Assembly: GCA_014155875.1 (NCBI GenBank) | Contig: JACEFZ010026848.1 | Coordinates: 369,398-433,397, forward strand | Length of the DNA: 64,000 nt | Origin: Cepaea nemoralis | Taxonomy: Eukaryota; Mollusca; Gastropoda; Stylommatophora; Helicidae | Direction: 5' to 3' | In this document: positions 53,886 through 64,000 of the stretch, piece by piece | Layout of the letters: each line of letters opens with the position of its first letter | How positions within the stretch are numbered: the first letter of the stretch is position 1 | Position numbers and translations under genes: made by a program | The notes under the pieces: model-generated | What the model was told of the DNA's origin: nothing | What the model saw: the letters and a program-made list of their open reading frames with translations, nothing else | Databases searched by the model: none

Positions 53886-54204
53886 ATGAAAACAAGGAGG
53901 ATGTCGCGAATTGTGATTAGCGCCGCGGAAGAATGATTGATTGTTGGTGACGATCTCAATCGTGATGGAAGGCAGTGGGACGCTTTATATTGTCTGTAGT
54001 CACCGACCAGTATGGTCGCTACCTAGAAGAATAGCAGTGCTCGACTACATTCCTTACAGATGCATAGATAATACATTATGGCAACTTTGGAAGAGCTGGG
54101 AGGAAACAGAGATGTGGTTCCTGAGACGAATGTTGGAAATATCTTGGATAGAAAGATAAACTAACAACCATTGTCTTGAAGAGGTTAATGAAAGTAGAAC
54201 AATC

Positions 54205-54995
54205 CATCCATCCATCATGTGCCATGCCGGTAAGCGTGGGCGGTCATGTTCTGCCATCTCACTCGATCAACAGAGGCGTGGATCAGTTCCGTGTTTCTGT
54301 CTCGACCATGCCACAAGGCCAAGCCATCCAGATACTTGTTTCTAGGTCTTCCCCTTGGTCTGTTCCCCTCGATCTTACCAGTTGTCACCAAGTTCTCCAA
54401 ATCATTTCTTCTCATAATATGCCCAAAAAATTGTGACTGTCTACGTCTAATGTCTCTGATCAGTTTACGATCTTGAAGGACTTGTTCATTGGTCTTTCTG
54501 GCTGTCCATGGTATTCTTTGCATTTTCCTCAGAAACCACATTTCTACAGCCATCAGATGTTTTTCAGCCTGGCTGCTCATTGTCCAAGCTTCACATCCAT
54601 ATAAAAGTACAGGTTCTATGTAGCATCTCAACACTCTTTTTCTCGTTTCAATTGACATCTTTTTATTGGTCAGTATGTTTTTCATCTTGCTAAAGGCTAC
54701 TTTTGCCATGGCGATTCTTGTTCTAATCTCTTCAAGGCATCTCCCATCAGATGTTATTACTGTTCCGAGATAATTGTACCTATTCACTTGTTGAAGAATA
54801 TTCCCATTTACTTGTATATTACACTGTGGTATTTCGTTCTTCCTAGTGACGACCATAATCTGTGTCTTTTTACAATTTAATTCTAACCCTTGTTGTTCAC
54901 TGTGTGTAACAACCGCATCTACTAAATTTTGCAGGTCCTGTTCATTGTCTGCAATCAAGACTGTATCATCTGCATATCTGCATAGAACAATATAT
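54205..54995 (-). mobile_element. LINE family B fragment, best preserved copy
   Basis: On the minus strand it starts just before the catalytic RYADDTV and runs to the 3' tail TGATGGATGGATGG. It is truncated at the 5' side within the reverse transcriptase. The 3' end at 54205 reads as ATCCATCCATCATGTG on the plus strand. Confidence 0.9.
54215..54958 (-). CDS. LINE family B reverse transcriptase C-terminal region
   Basis: The 247-residue frame is uninterrupted. It holds the segment after the catalytic box (ADNEQDLQNLVDAVVTHSEQ), the LGTVITSDGRC motif (YLGT box), the YIEPVLLYGCEAWT motif, FFGHIMRRNDLENLVTTGKI and a RPRGRPRNKYLDG block, and ends HAYRHGT. It is part of a LINE ORF2 without its endonuclease and catalytic site, so it is not functional. 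Confidence 0.85.
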   Translation of the reverse strand: MIADNEQDLQNLVDAVVTHSEQQGLELNCKKTQIMVVTRKNEIPQCNIQVNGNILQQVNRYNYLGTVITSDGRCLEEIRTRIAMAKVAFSKMKNILTNKKMSIETRKRVLRCYIEPVLLYGCEAWTMSSQAEKHLMAVEMWFLRKMQRIPWTARKTNEQVLQDRKLIRDIRRRQSQFFGHIMRRNDLENLVTTGKIEGNRPRGRPRNKYLDGLALWHGRDRNTELIHASVDRVRWQNMTAHAYRHGT

Positions 54996-55089
54996 CAACA
55001 ATATTTACATTGGCACCTTTCCGTCTTGACAGACGATAGTTTGGTACATTGTGCTTCAAAAAGGCTTAATAACTGTCATATGGCAATAA

Positions 55090-57459
55090 CTACGATCCAT
55101 GGATGTGGCGAGTGTGGCTGGTAAGGCCAATTCTTGCTGCAAATGTTTGCCCACAGTAGGTGCATGTGAAAACATGGTCATTTCCACCATTTTGCACCAT
55201 CTTACGTCTCTCACGCTCTATGTGTGCTTTATCTGCAATCATTTTCTCCTTTGTCTTTATTCCATTTCTGATAGTTGCCCTCCATGCAACACGTTCAGCG
55301 GTGACGTGCTCCCATTGTGCATTATCAATGTCTGTATCAATCATGTCCCGCTTACACACATCTCTGTATCGTAGTAGAGGCCGACCCTGAGATCTCCTAC
55401 CCGTCTGTAATTCACCAAAAAAGATGTCCTTTGGTATTCTACCATCATCCATCCTCCTAACGTGTCCTATCCATCTAAGTCTACGAAGACTGAGCATGGA
55501 ATACACCGTCACACAACCTGATCTTTCCAATACTTCAGTATTTGTGATTTTGTCTTGCCACTTAATACCAAGTATTCTTCGCAGACACCGCATATGAAAG
55601 CTGTTTAAACGTTTCTCTTGGCGTGAGTAAGTTGTCCAGGTTTCACTGCCATAAAGAAGAGTACTAAGGACACAGGCTTGGTAGACGAGGACTTTTGTTT
55701 TGGCAGTAAGCTTCCTGTTCTCCCAGACTCTTTTTGCTAACATGTTCATTGTTGTTGCTGCCTTGCCAATCCTGATGTTGATTTCCTGATCGAGGGATAA
55801 TTTGCTATTTACCTCTGATCCTAGATATGTAAAATGGTCTACTATCTCCAGTTCGGCGTCGTCAATAAAGATTGATGGTACACCATGTGCACCTTGTGAC
55901 ATAATCTGTGTCTTCTTTTTGTTAATTGTTAAACCAAATTCAGAACAAGCATTGGAGAATGCAGATAGTAGATGTTGTAATTCTTCCTCAGAGTGGGTCG
56001 TAATCGCAGCATCATCCGCAAAAAGCAACTCTCTGATTAGTACCCTGCTAATTTTGGTCTTGGCCTTCAATCTCTGAGCATTATAGAGGCCACCATCTGA
56101 GCGTGAGTGAATGTATATACCGTCATCCTGATCACGAAAGGCATATTTCAGTAGAAGTGAAAAGTATATCCCAAAGAGGGTGGGGGCTAGTACACAACCT
56201 TGCTTAACTCCACTCTTGATTTCAAACTCTTCTGAAGTTGAGCCATCAAACTTGATTATACCCTTCATGCCTGTGTGGAACGATTCCACAATGGACAGAA
56301 GAGTTGGTGGGCAGCCAATCTTCTTTAGTGCTTTGAACAGACCCTCACGACTGACCAAATCGAATGCCTTTGTGAGGTCGATGAAGGCAATAAACAGTGG
56401 CTGATTTTGTTCCCGGCATTTTTCTTGCATCTGTCGCAATGAGAATATCATATCAATGGTAGACCGGTTCTGACGGAAGCCGCACTGTGATTCGGGGTAG
56501 ACTTGATCTCCCAGGACTTGAAGTCTGCGCAGGACAATTCTGGCAAATACTTTCCCAACAATACACAGAAGTGAGATACCCCTATAGTTGTTGCAGTCGC
56601 TCCGATCTCCCTTGTTCTTGTACAGCGTTATGATGTTTGAATCTTTGAAATCCTGTGGGACTTGTCCTTCTCGCCAGCATAGCTCTATTAGCTGGTGGAT
56701 CTGTAGAGCGAGGGTGTCTTGCCCACTCCTGATTACCTCTATTGGAATCCCATCCTTACCTGGAGCCTTGCCAGATGCAAGCTCATTTATAGCACACTTA
56801 ACTTCTGTTATAGTGGGAAGTGTGTCCAGGTGGTCAAGAGTTGGCAGGGCCTCTATGGCGTTGAGGGCATCATCCGCTAGCTTGGTCTCACTTGAGTAAA
56901 GCTCTAAATAGTGCTCGACCCATCTATCCATCTGCTGTTTCTTATCAGTGATGATTTCTCCAGTCAAGGTTTTCATCGGTATCCCTTCATACATGCTTCT
57001 GATGTTTCCCTTATCACTTGAGATTTGAATGGACTCACATAACCTGATCCAATAGTCATTCGCACACTGCCTGGCAGCCTTTTGTACATCCTTCCTTGCT
57101 TGCTTCAGCTCACTCAGAGTGTTACGCGTTGGTCTTTCCTTGTTTCTTAAGAGAGCTATCTTCTTTTTATCAATCAAGGGCTGCAGTATCTGGCTGTTTG
57201 CCTCAAACCAGTCCTGCCTCTTATGATCCACAGTGCCGTAAACCCCTACCGCTGTTTTATAAATAGTTTCCTTAAGTTTACTCCATTTATCATTTACTAT
57301 ACAATTTTCTGATGTATCATTGAAAGCGTCTTCAAGTTGCTGTTGAAATTCAAAGCACTTTCCAGGATCGTGAGTGTTAATAATATTAATCCTGGGGCTA
57401 GACTTGTGTTTAGCTGTATAGATTCTCTTTGGTCTCAGTCTAACCCTTGCAACAACCAA
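55090..57459 (-). CDS. LINE reverse transcriptase with C-terminal zinc finger
   Basis: The 789-residue frame is open throughout. Reverse transcriptase motifs: GKAPGKDGI at 230, NYRGISLL at 291, GFRQNRSTIDMIF at 327, Asp361 in FIDLTKAFD, SGVKQGCVLAPTLF at 416 and FADD at 480-483. It continues with a YLGSE box, LYGSETWT and RWIGHVRRMD, and ends in a CX2C...HX4H finger (CTYCGQTF, about 766-787). Its first residues are the end of the endonuclease domain, displaced by a frameshift just upstream. Confidence 0.92.
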   Translation of the reverse strand: MVVARVRLRPKRIYTAKHKSSPRINIINTHDPGKCFEFQQQLEDAFNDTSENCIVNDKWSKLKETIYKTAVGVYGTVDHKRQDWFEANSQILQPLIDKKKIALLRNKERPTRNTLSELKQARKDVQKAARQCANDYWIRLCESIQISSDKGNIRSMYEGIPMKTLTGEIITDKKQQMDRWVEHYLELYSSETKLADDALNAIEALPTLDHLDTLPTITEVKCAINELASGKAPGKDGIPIEVIRSGQDTLALQIHQLIELCWREGQVPQDFKDSNIITLYKNKGDRSDCNNYRGISLLCIVGKVFARIVLRRLQVLGDQVYPESQCGFRQNRSTIDMIFSLRQMQEKCREQNQPLFIAFIDLTKAFDLVSREGLFKALKKIGCPPTLLSIVESFHTGMKGIIKFDGSTSEEFEIKSGVKQGCVLAPTLFGIYFSLLLKYAFRDQDDGIYIHSRSDGGLYNAQRLKAKTKISRVLIRELLFADDAAITTHSEEELQHLLSAFSNACSEFGLTINKKKTQIMSQGAHGVPSIFIDDAELEIVDHFTYLGSEVNSKLSLDQEINIRIGKAATTMNMLAKRVWENRKLTAKTKVLVYQACVLSTLLYGSETWTTYSRQEKRLNSFHMRCLRRILGIKWQDKITNTEVLERSGCVTVYSMLSLRRLRWIGHVRRMDDGRIPKDIFFGELQTGRRSQGRPLLRYRDVCKRDMIDTDIDNAQWEHVTAERVAWRATIRNGIKTKEKMIADKAHIERERRKMVQNGGNDHVFTCTYCGQTFAARIGLTSHTRHIHGS

Positions 57460-57478
57460 AGAATGATCTGTATCACAG

Positions 57479-58159
57479 TCAGCACTGTGGTAACTTCGAG
57501 TTAATGATAGTATGGTTCAGATGTTGTCTCCGTGTGATAATGAAGTCCAGCTGATGCCAATGGCCGGATCTTGGATGTTTCCATGTGACCTTATGCATCT
57601 CTTTTGTTTTAAAAAAGGAGTTTGTAATACATAGGTCATTTCTAGTGCAATGCTCCAGCAGCCTTTGCCCATTATCATTCATGCGACCGATGTTGTATTT
57701 TCCAAGGCACACTGGCCATGAACTCGAGTCCTTGCCCACACGAGCATTGAAATCACCGAGCATATAAATGTAGTCGGATTTTGGAACTGCCTTGATCGCA
57801 GAGTCTAGCTGCTCATAGAACGTATCCTTCACATCATCAGAGGAAGTGAGTGTCGGTGCATATGCAGTGAGAATAGTGGCAAATCCACAAGAGGTTGCCA
57901 AGTGCAGTGATAATAATCTTTCATTACCTCCAGCTGGGATATCAATCATTCCCAGTAGCGAATTCTTCACCGCAAAGCCCACACCGTGTTGCCTTTTTTC
58001 TGCCTGTCCTCTTCCCTTCCAAAAAAAGGTGTAATTGTTTTCCCTGAGTGACCCTTCCTCAGCGAGGCGAGTCTCCTGCAGGCCAGCAATATCAATGTTA
58101 AGACGATTGAGTTCAGCATCAATCACAGCCGTTTTTCTCACATCGTCAATATTTGTCAA
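57479..58159 (-). pseudogene. LINE AP-like endonuclease domain, frameshifted from its reverse transcriptase
   Basis: The 226-residue frame contains GLQETRL (catalytic Glu), LGDFNARVG (Asp and Asn) and DFIITRR. The opening motif ATWNVRTML lies just upstream (58175-58210) in another frame, and the terminal Ser-Asp-His region lies in the frame of 55090-57459. Single-base slips at both ends explain this. Confidence 0.87.
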
Positions 58160-59039
58160 GTCAGTGGAAAATCCTGGACAGCATGGTTCTCACGTTCCAG
58201 GTTGCAAGTCGTAGCTTGAGGTTTCTATTATTCTTTTTATTAGTACCTGGTGCATTGGTTTTACAGCCTGCGATTCAGATTTTGTCCTAGCCCCAAGCAC
58301 CCATTGAAGCAGGCAGGCTGTGGCGGATCAGCACCCAATTGGCCGGGGGCTGCCCAGCTTGAGGCGGGCGGTAGCTGATCAGTGACACCTGTAGGTGTCT
58401 CCCACCGTCAGAGGCAACGCGTGGCGCCCCATGTCTACGCCAACTGACAAGGACTTATAACCCGTAACAGTTGCCTCTCGCTTTGATTCCGAGACCGGTT
58501 AAGACCAGGGATGGAGTTATTGCCTCTCCATAGCACAAAGCCTGGGCTAAAATAAAGAAACCATGTGTTGCCCATGCAGCATGATCCCTCTCTCGGCCTG
58601 CCTAGTTCACTCCAGAGGAAAGTTAACACCTATACATCTGGAACAAGACAAGCTGCAGAAGCTGCCGGATCAGCAAAGCAATGCTCTAACTGTCCGCCTG
58701 TCGGAGCTTCGATCCTAGACCAGCTGCCAACCAAGGCTTAGGGACCTGGTCAGCCCTGCCATGACTTATTTTGTCTTTGGGTTGCATTTCCTCGCACCAG
58801 GATAAGGCTAGTACCCTCCCTATTGCGCTCTTCCGCCCGAAGCCGTTGGCACAATGTGGGGTGTCGAGTTTGGTAAGCGCCGCCCAACATTCGGCGCTGA
58901 CAGAAAGCAGGTAGTACCGTCTACTGTCATACGGTAGCTCAGTCATATCTGACTAAGACCTGACTTACAACAATAAGAAAGATACAAATAACGTTCTTTG
59001 CCCCTATAATGAGAAATTATACATTAAAAACCATGACGA

Positions 59040-59205
59040 CTGGAAAGAGCAGCAGTAGAAGAGGAAGATGTCGGCAGATAGAAGTGTGATTGATAGACTG
59101 AGACAGTGGAAATGGGGAATATCATCAAAAGAATCGATCCAGAACACCAAGGTGCGAGATTTGTGGAGAAGCATAAACGCCTACGTCAGTTAACAGTCTA
59201 ATGAT
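59040..59205 (+). pseudogene. possible LINE tail leading into a GAT array
   Basis: The block ends AACAGTCTAATGATAATGATGATG, directly continuing into the array. A short readable stretch (CEICGEA) is not enough to name the element. Confidence 0.3.
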
Positions 59206-59223
59206 AATGATGATGATGATGAC

Positions 59224-59292
<69 letters not shown>

Positions 59293-59294
59293 GG

Positions 59295-59374
<80 letters not shown>
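59200..59374 (+). repeat. (GAT)n microsatellite with a central (GGT)n block
   Basis: About 25 GAT units, then six GGT units at 59278-59295, then about 26 GAT units. Poly-Met and poly-Ile frames across it are not genes. Confidence 0.95.
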
Positions 59375-59377
<3 letters not shown>

Positions 59378-59689
59378 GTCTCAATGTCATTCAACCGCCA
59401 AAGCGTTAAAACTCAAACTGGAGTAAAATGTAACAAAGTCGCTCACCTTAAAGACTGGTGCAATTCGAGACAATCCTTTTTATTCAGATTAATCTCCTTT
59501 TCAGAAATATATATATATAACACCGGTTGTACAATATAACGGGCCCCTGACACGGGGACGGGACGTTACATGTCAATACAAACCCAGCTGTTCGTATCTT
59601 TCTGTAATTGCTCAATCCCTCAAGGACTATCGCAAACTATTGCAAACTCGTTGTCTATAATTTATTTATGTCCAGGTCCGAACATGGTA

Positions 59690-60150
59690 TGAATGCCATG
59701 CAAACAGGCGATCTCTTCTTTCAGTAAATATGCCTCGCCTAGACGATCAAATCCTTTTATCACGGAGCTCAAAGGAAAACACACAGCTGACTTGATGTCC
59801 TTTCTCGAAGCGACCTTCGTTGCTGTCCTCACGATGCTTACGTCGGCCTTAGTTCCCAGTGGTCAAGTCATTCTATTGTTAGTGAGTATCCGTTGTCCCA
59901 TGTCTGGCTTATTGGTGTGCAGATAGGTGGTCCCTCGCCGTACAGGCAGACAATCTCCGACTTCGGAGGAATCGGCGATCCTACCTACTTTAGCCACGAC
60001 TCCGAAGGGACCTGTTGCCCAGGACGCTCGACGAGGATGCGTCAATAGGTCTTGGCCAGTATATAACCTGGCCCTGGTGCCCTGGAAACATCTCTGCGTC
60101 CCACTGGATGAAATGAATGGCCACCATCATTCTTGATGGACAAACACTAG
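59690..60150 (+). other. repeat-like segment ending in a LINE-C-type tail
   Basis: The last 40 bases (GATGAAATGAATGGCCACCA, TCATTCTTGATGGAC) match the 3' ends at 29625-29665 and 51870-51905. The upstream part is GC-richer than its surroundings but codes for nothing recognisable. Confidence 0.5.
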
Positions 60151-60454
60151 ACGTATGTCTAACCACAAGGCTACCGCGGCTCCGTGACTTTATGGATAAT
60201 AAATAACACCGCTAATTGGTCACTGTTGAATGGAATAGACACATACGATGTCAAAGGAAACTCGATTAGAAAGAGCTGTCACGAGTGTAGTGCAGGAAGG
60301 CGGAAAAAATACAAGCTCACGCACAGTTAAGAGTTCACACACGGAACAATGTAGGGGAGGGGGGGGGGGCGATTGTGAAAACCAAACAAACACGCGCATC
60401 AGAGAAGTTAACTTACAAGAAAAGGCTATCTATATTTTTCACTGATAGAGAGAG

Positions 60455-60504
<50 letters not shown>

Positions 60505-60649
60505 GGGAGAGAGAGGGGAGAGAGAGGTAGAGAGAGAGAAAGAGAGGAAGAGAGAGAAGCATTCAAGTTTCTCTTGCCTCCACTCACGGTATCTAATAGC
60601 TTGTGGTCTTATGTATCTCAAACAGTCTATGAAATTCTTAACTGACACA

Positions 60650-61560
60650 CTGTCATGCGCCACTTTATTGGCAGAATGGAACTCCCCGTGACTGCCGTCC
60701 ACCACTTTATAGACGGAATGTTGACAGTTCGTTATTTGTTTCTTTTCTCTTATTTTCCACAATTGTTAGTGCCCGGTAATTAAGGATTTACACACAGAAT
60801 ATATATGCCTTCGAAATTTATCAGACAAGACATGTGGATTATATTTTGTGAAAGTGGTTTAAGTGGAGTAAGCTTTGTGAAAGTTGTTTGTTTTTATTAT
60901 GGTAGTAATGGCAACGCCCTATTGTTCTCGACTCGTCGATTTACGCCAGATAATCGTTTTAAACAATTTTATATTATAGTTATTCTGATTTAATGGTATT
61001 TGTGAAAGATTGTAAATCTGATAGCACGTGCATTAATGTGGTTAGTCAGTTAAAATATTTAGCATTATGGAAAACAACCTAACACTACTAACAGCAACAG
61101 TTCGTCATCATATGATGGCAACATGTCGAATTAGGCTTGCTCTAATGGGTCACACCTGTGCCCCTAAGTTTGCTTTCCTACCAGTATCACATATAAGCTG
61201 TGGAATATTTAAATAATTAAATTATTAGAATAGTAATTATTACTAAATATTACTAAATAAAAAATAGTGTATATATTGTTTCTCAGTACAAACCTGCCTC
61301 GTGTGTTCCTGACATTTTCCATATTGTGTGAAAATGATGTGCTTCAAAACATGATTTTTTTTTTAAATTGTGTTTTATTTGTGTTATTGAGCAGTTTTTG
61401 TGATATTGGTGAAAAGACGTGGTGTATTTATCATTATTAAGTAAATTTCATAGGATAGAGTTAAGTGGAAATTTTAAATAATTGTCACCCCTGTCTTAAA
61501 TTTTATGTTCTATAACATCTGAGAATATTATTATTACATTTCTACCCTGGGGGATGTGTT
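60650..61560. other. no supported gene
   Basis: AT-rich sequence with short frames only (for example 60805-60993). No terminal repeats or domains were recognised. Confidence 0.4.
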
Positions 61561-61574
61561 TGTGTGTGTGGGGG

Positions 61575-61985
61575 GGGGCTGAGTGGTCTCGAGGTATGGT
61601 GTCCGCCTCGAGTGCTGGAGGTCCCGGGTTCAAGCCCTGGTGAGTACCGGGATCTTTTCACGTGGACTTCTAGAAACAAAAATTTCCCCTGGTCTCTGGG
61701 TAGTGAGATCGGACGCCCGTGTGTATTGTTGTGCACGTAAAGAAATAACTTGGCAGTTGTAAATCGAAAAACAGTAGCCTAACGGCGCTGTCCGGGCAAA
61801 ATTTCGAGTTAAAAATCTACCCAAATTATTTCAGAATCCACGCCGGTGCTATGGAGTTCATGCATTGAGCTAAGATTCTCCGAACTCAGGCTTGAGTTAG
61901 GAGTAGAACGGAGGCACTTATGGGTTACACCGTGCCGTGTGCGGTGATGTTGATCCGTCGACTAAACTAAACTAAACTAAACTAT
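61575..61985 (+). repeat. tRNA-derived SINE, family S4, with (TAAAC)n tail
   Basis: The head reads GGCTGAGTGGTCTCGAGG (A-box-like) and CCCGGGTTCAAGCCCTGG (B box) at tRNA-Ser/Leu-like spacing. A long body follows, then GTGCCGTGTGCGGTGATGTT, GATCCGTCGACTAAAC and four TAAAC repeats. The 3' part recurs at 24700-24785. At about 410 bp it is long for a SINE. Confidence 0.75.
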
Positions 61986-62241
61986 ATTTCTACCCTATAG
62001 TAATAGTAACAATACCAACGTCTTCCTTGTGCAATCTTCTTTAAATTGTATTTATAATACAATATATCTGTCTACCATTTTAACCATTTTTACATCATTA
62101 TTGTGACACCCCCCCCCCCTACTTCCCATTTTCAGTCATCTAATTTCTGTTTGGTCCAAACTCACTTTTTGTATGGCAGTGAATCAGTTGCAACACTTCT
62201 CAAAGCTCACCACGAGAGAGAGAGAGAGAGAGAGGAGAGTA

Positions 62242-62287
<46 letters not shown>

Positions 62288-62291
62288 GAGG

Positions 62292-62330
<39 letters not shown>

Positions 62331-62435
62331 TATGTAATGCCTAATAATTTCTCTCACAGAAGCCAATAGTCTGTAGTTTTATGTGCATCACAAACACAAT
62401 CTGGAAAAGTTTGCACTGGAACACATCTCAAATCT

Positions 62436-62484
<49 letters not shown>

Positions 62485-62485
62485 T

Positions 62486-62516
<31 letters not shown>

Positions 62517-62997
62517 TATTTACATGTCTCTTACCTCCACTCACAGAAGACTAACCTATGGTTTATTGCATCACAACAGCCTGTAAATATCTAAACTATA
62601 ATACATACATATAAAAGCGTGTTACTAAACTAACTCCGACCCGTTGGGTATAACCTAAACAGCAAACAACTCACAGCAAAACCAGTCGTGGTTCAATGAG
62701 ATGCAGGCATGCAATGTTGCTGTCTAGTTCACAACGAACGCAGTATCCCGACCATCCGCTAACATATTTCTATTGACACTGGCGCAACCTGACATGAAAG
62801 AACTGTGGCGTATTAAGCTAAGTGGGTCAGCTAAACGCAGGTTTATTATGCAAGAGCACATTAGTACTTCATCCTAGGAACGAAAGGAGCGGGCGTGCAA
62901 AAGCAAACAATTATTAGATGCGACATGGAAAACACTGCGAGGTAGTGTGGTATCTCTTCTTCCTTGCGTGTGTGCGGAGAGGTGGAGAGAGCGAGCA

Positions 62998-63057
<60 letters not shown>

Positions 63058-63262
63058 TAAAAGCTTTCGTGTCTCTCCTAAAGCCAATTGTGTTTAGTTT
63101 TATCTATCTCACAGTGTGTAAGTTTAAACTGGAACACATCTCAAAGTGTGTCACTGTTGGATATACATTAGGCATACAAGAACTCTCTGCAACCAGTCAG
63201 TCGTCTTTGTACGCGATTTTGTGCAATCAATGTTGGCTGTTTAGCAGTGGTGTGGTCATGTC

Positions 63263-63778
63263 ATGAAGTGGGACAATATCAGCCTATTATGAGAGGTGTG
63301 AGACAGGACTGGTAATGTCTCCAGATCTTGTTTCCCTATACAGTGAAAATATTTTAAGAAATGTAGAAGACATAAATGGAGTCGTCATCGAAGAACGAAA
63401 CATCAATAACATTAGATATGCAGATGATACAGTATCGATTGCAGACAATGAGCAGGATCTGCAACAATTAGTAGATGCGGTTTGCACACAGTGAACAATT
63501 AAGATTAGAATTAAATTGTTAAAAGGCACAGATTATTGTCGTCACTAGGAAGAAAGAAATACCGCAATGTAATATACAAGTATATGGGAATATTCTTCAA
63601 CAAGTGAATCGGTACAATTATCTCTGATCAGTCATAACATCTGATGAGAGATGCCTTGAAGAGGTTAGAACAAGAATCGCCATGGCGAAAGTAGCCTTTA
63701 GCAAGATGAAAAACATACTGACCAATAAAAAAGATGTCAATTGAAACGAGAAAAAGAGTGTTGAGGTGCTACTAGAGC
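63263..63778 (+). pseudogene. LINE family B fragment containing the YADD box
   Basis: It includes VRQGLVMSPDLVSLYS, RNINNIRYADDTVSIADNEQ and DLQQLVDAV before a frameshift at about 63480, then the YLG box region and MAKVAFSKM. It is cut at 63778 by the MITE copy. It holds the catalytic box that most other family B copies lack. Confidence 0.82.
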
Positions 63779-64000
63779 AGTGGTCTCAACCGCGGGGAAT
63801 CCCCCACCAGGGGGGAATTTTAGGATTTCCAGGGGGGGGGGGGGGGGAGAATGAAGATTATTTCAAGATCGCGTTAATACAAGAACCGATTACTTGATAT
63901 TGGTTTTTCCCTTCATACTTTACGGTTATGTACGTTTCACCCTTCTAAATTCATTTTATAAAATAAGTACACCCCCTTTTTTTAATCAAAGTTTTTTTTT
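63779..64000 (+). mobile_element. hAT-type MITE, second copy, cut by window end
   Basis: It begins CAGTGGTCTCAACCGCGGGG and shares AATTTTAGGATTTCC, a G run, AAGATTATTTCAAGATCGCG and TTAATACAAGAACCGATTAC with the MITE at 35932. It is inserted into LINE family B. The right end lies beyond the window. Confidence 0.8.

Larger units (their letters stand above)
55085..58960 (-). mobile_element. nearly complete RTE-like LINE with C-terminal C2H2 finger
   Basis: On the minus strand it has a long 5' UTR-like region (about 58220-58960, GC-rich, sharing blocks with 35160-35400), an endonuclease frame, a reverse transcriptase frame and a terminal zinc finger. Two single-base frameshifts (near 58170 and 57480) are the only lesions found. 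The 5' and 3' ends were not fixed, because I found no target duplication. Confidence 0.8.
60440..63130 (+). repeat. repeated unit: (GA)n array plus spacer, four or more copies
   Basis: GA arrays at 60448-60556, 62215-62327, 62441-62515 and 62998-63054 are each followed by a related spacer with TCTCT.CC(T/A)CC, CACAGAAGCCAATAGTCTGT, AGTTTTAT.TATCTCACA and TGGAACACATCTCAAA. The shared spacer shows common descent rather than four independent microsatellites. The region 60650-62180 between the first and second copies holds AT-rich sequence and a SINE. Confidence 0.78.

Noticed and set aside
59125..59539. Poly-Met and poly-Ile open frames
   Set aside because: Translation of the GAT microsatellite.
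61575..61650. Possible tRNA-Ser or tRNA-Leu gene
   Set aside because: It is the head of SINE S4: the region after the B box does not pair back to the 5' end, and a repeat body with a TAAAC tail follows.

Overview
The window is animal (metazoan) nuclear DNA, almost certainly from an invertebrate with a repeat-rich genome. The signs are interrupted genes with GT/AG introns, many microsatellites, and remnants of nearly every animal transposon class. I cannot fix the phylum: the mix of RTE-like and jockey-like LINEs, hAT and mariner transposons, a Penelope-like element, tRNA-derived SINEs and a Gmr1-type LTR element would fit a mollusc or an arthropod. There are no operons, rRNA genes or convincing functional tRNA genes.

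One host gene is supported, on the minus strand. Exon 1 (17234-17542) encodes a mitochondrial-leader-like N-terminus, and exon 2 (9928-10135) continues in phase into a 4-coumarate-CoA-ligase-like acyl-CoA synthetase. The 7.1 kb intron between them is packed with repeats; later exons were not found. A Penelope-like element with a GIY-YIG endonuclease and a hammerhead-ribozyme-like 3' motif lies directly upstream of exon 1.

Layout. 1-5568: Ty3/gypsy-related element of the Gmr1 type, with integrase before reverse transcriptase, broken by two stops and one frameshift, with its 3' LTR. 6125-6643: a second LTR. 8.3-9.7 kb: LINE fragment with an in-phase 27-bp minisatellite, then two mariner remnants in opposite orientation. 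9.9-17.5 kb: the acyl-CoA ligase exons and intron, which holds a jockey-like LINE interrupted by a hAT element that is itself interrupted by an RTE-like LINE fragment, each with target-site duplications. 17.6-18.5 kb: Penelope-like element. 20.8-23.65 kb: a second hAT with 16-bp terminal repeats. 25.4-29.7 kb: LINE fragments. 30.2-31.8 kb: a 575-bp tandem duplication. 35.9-39.5 kb: a hAT-type MITE carrying a full-length, apparently intact RTE-like LINE (971-codon ORF, 12-bp target-site duplication). 39.6-44.8 kb: SINE cluster. 44.9-46.64 kb: a 23-bp satellite array. 48.0-48.56 kb: a large GAA array. 49-55 kb: copies of a LINE ending in TGATGG repeats. 55.1-58.2 kb: a nearly complete LINE with a C-terminal zinc finger. 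60.4-63.1 kb: repeated GA-array/spacer units. The right edge repeats the MITE family.

The parts mostly interact as a transposon ecosystem: autonomous LINEs, SINEs that probably borrow their tails, microsatellites that start at LINE 3' ends, and elements inserted into one another in an order that can be read from the duplications.
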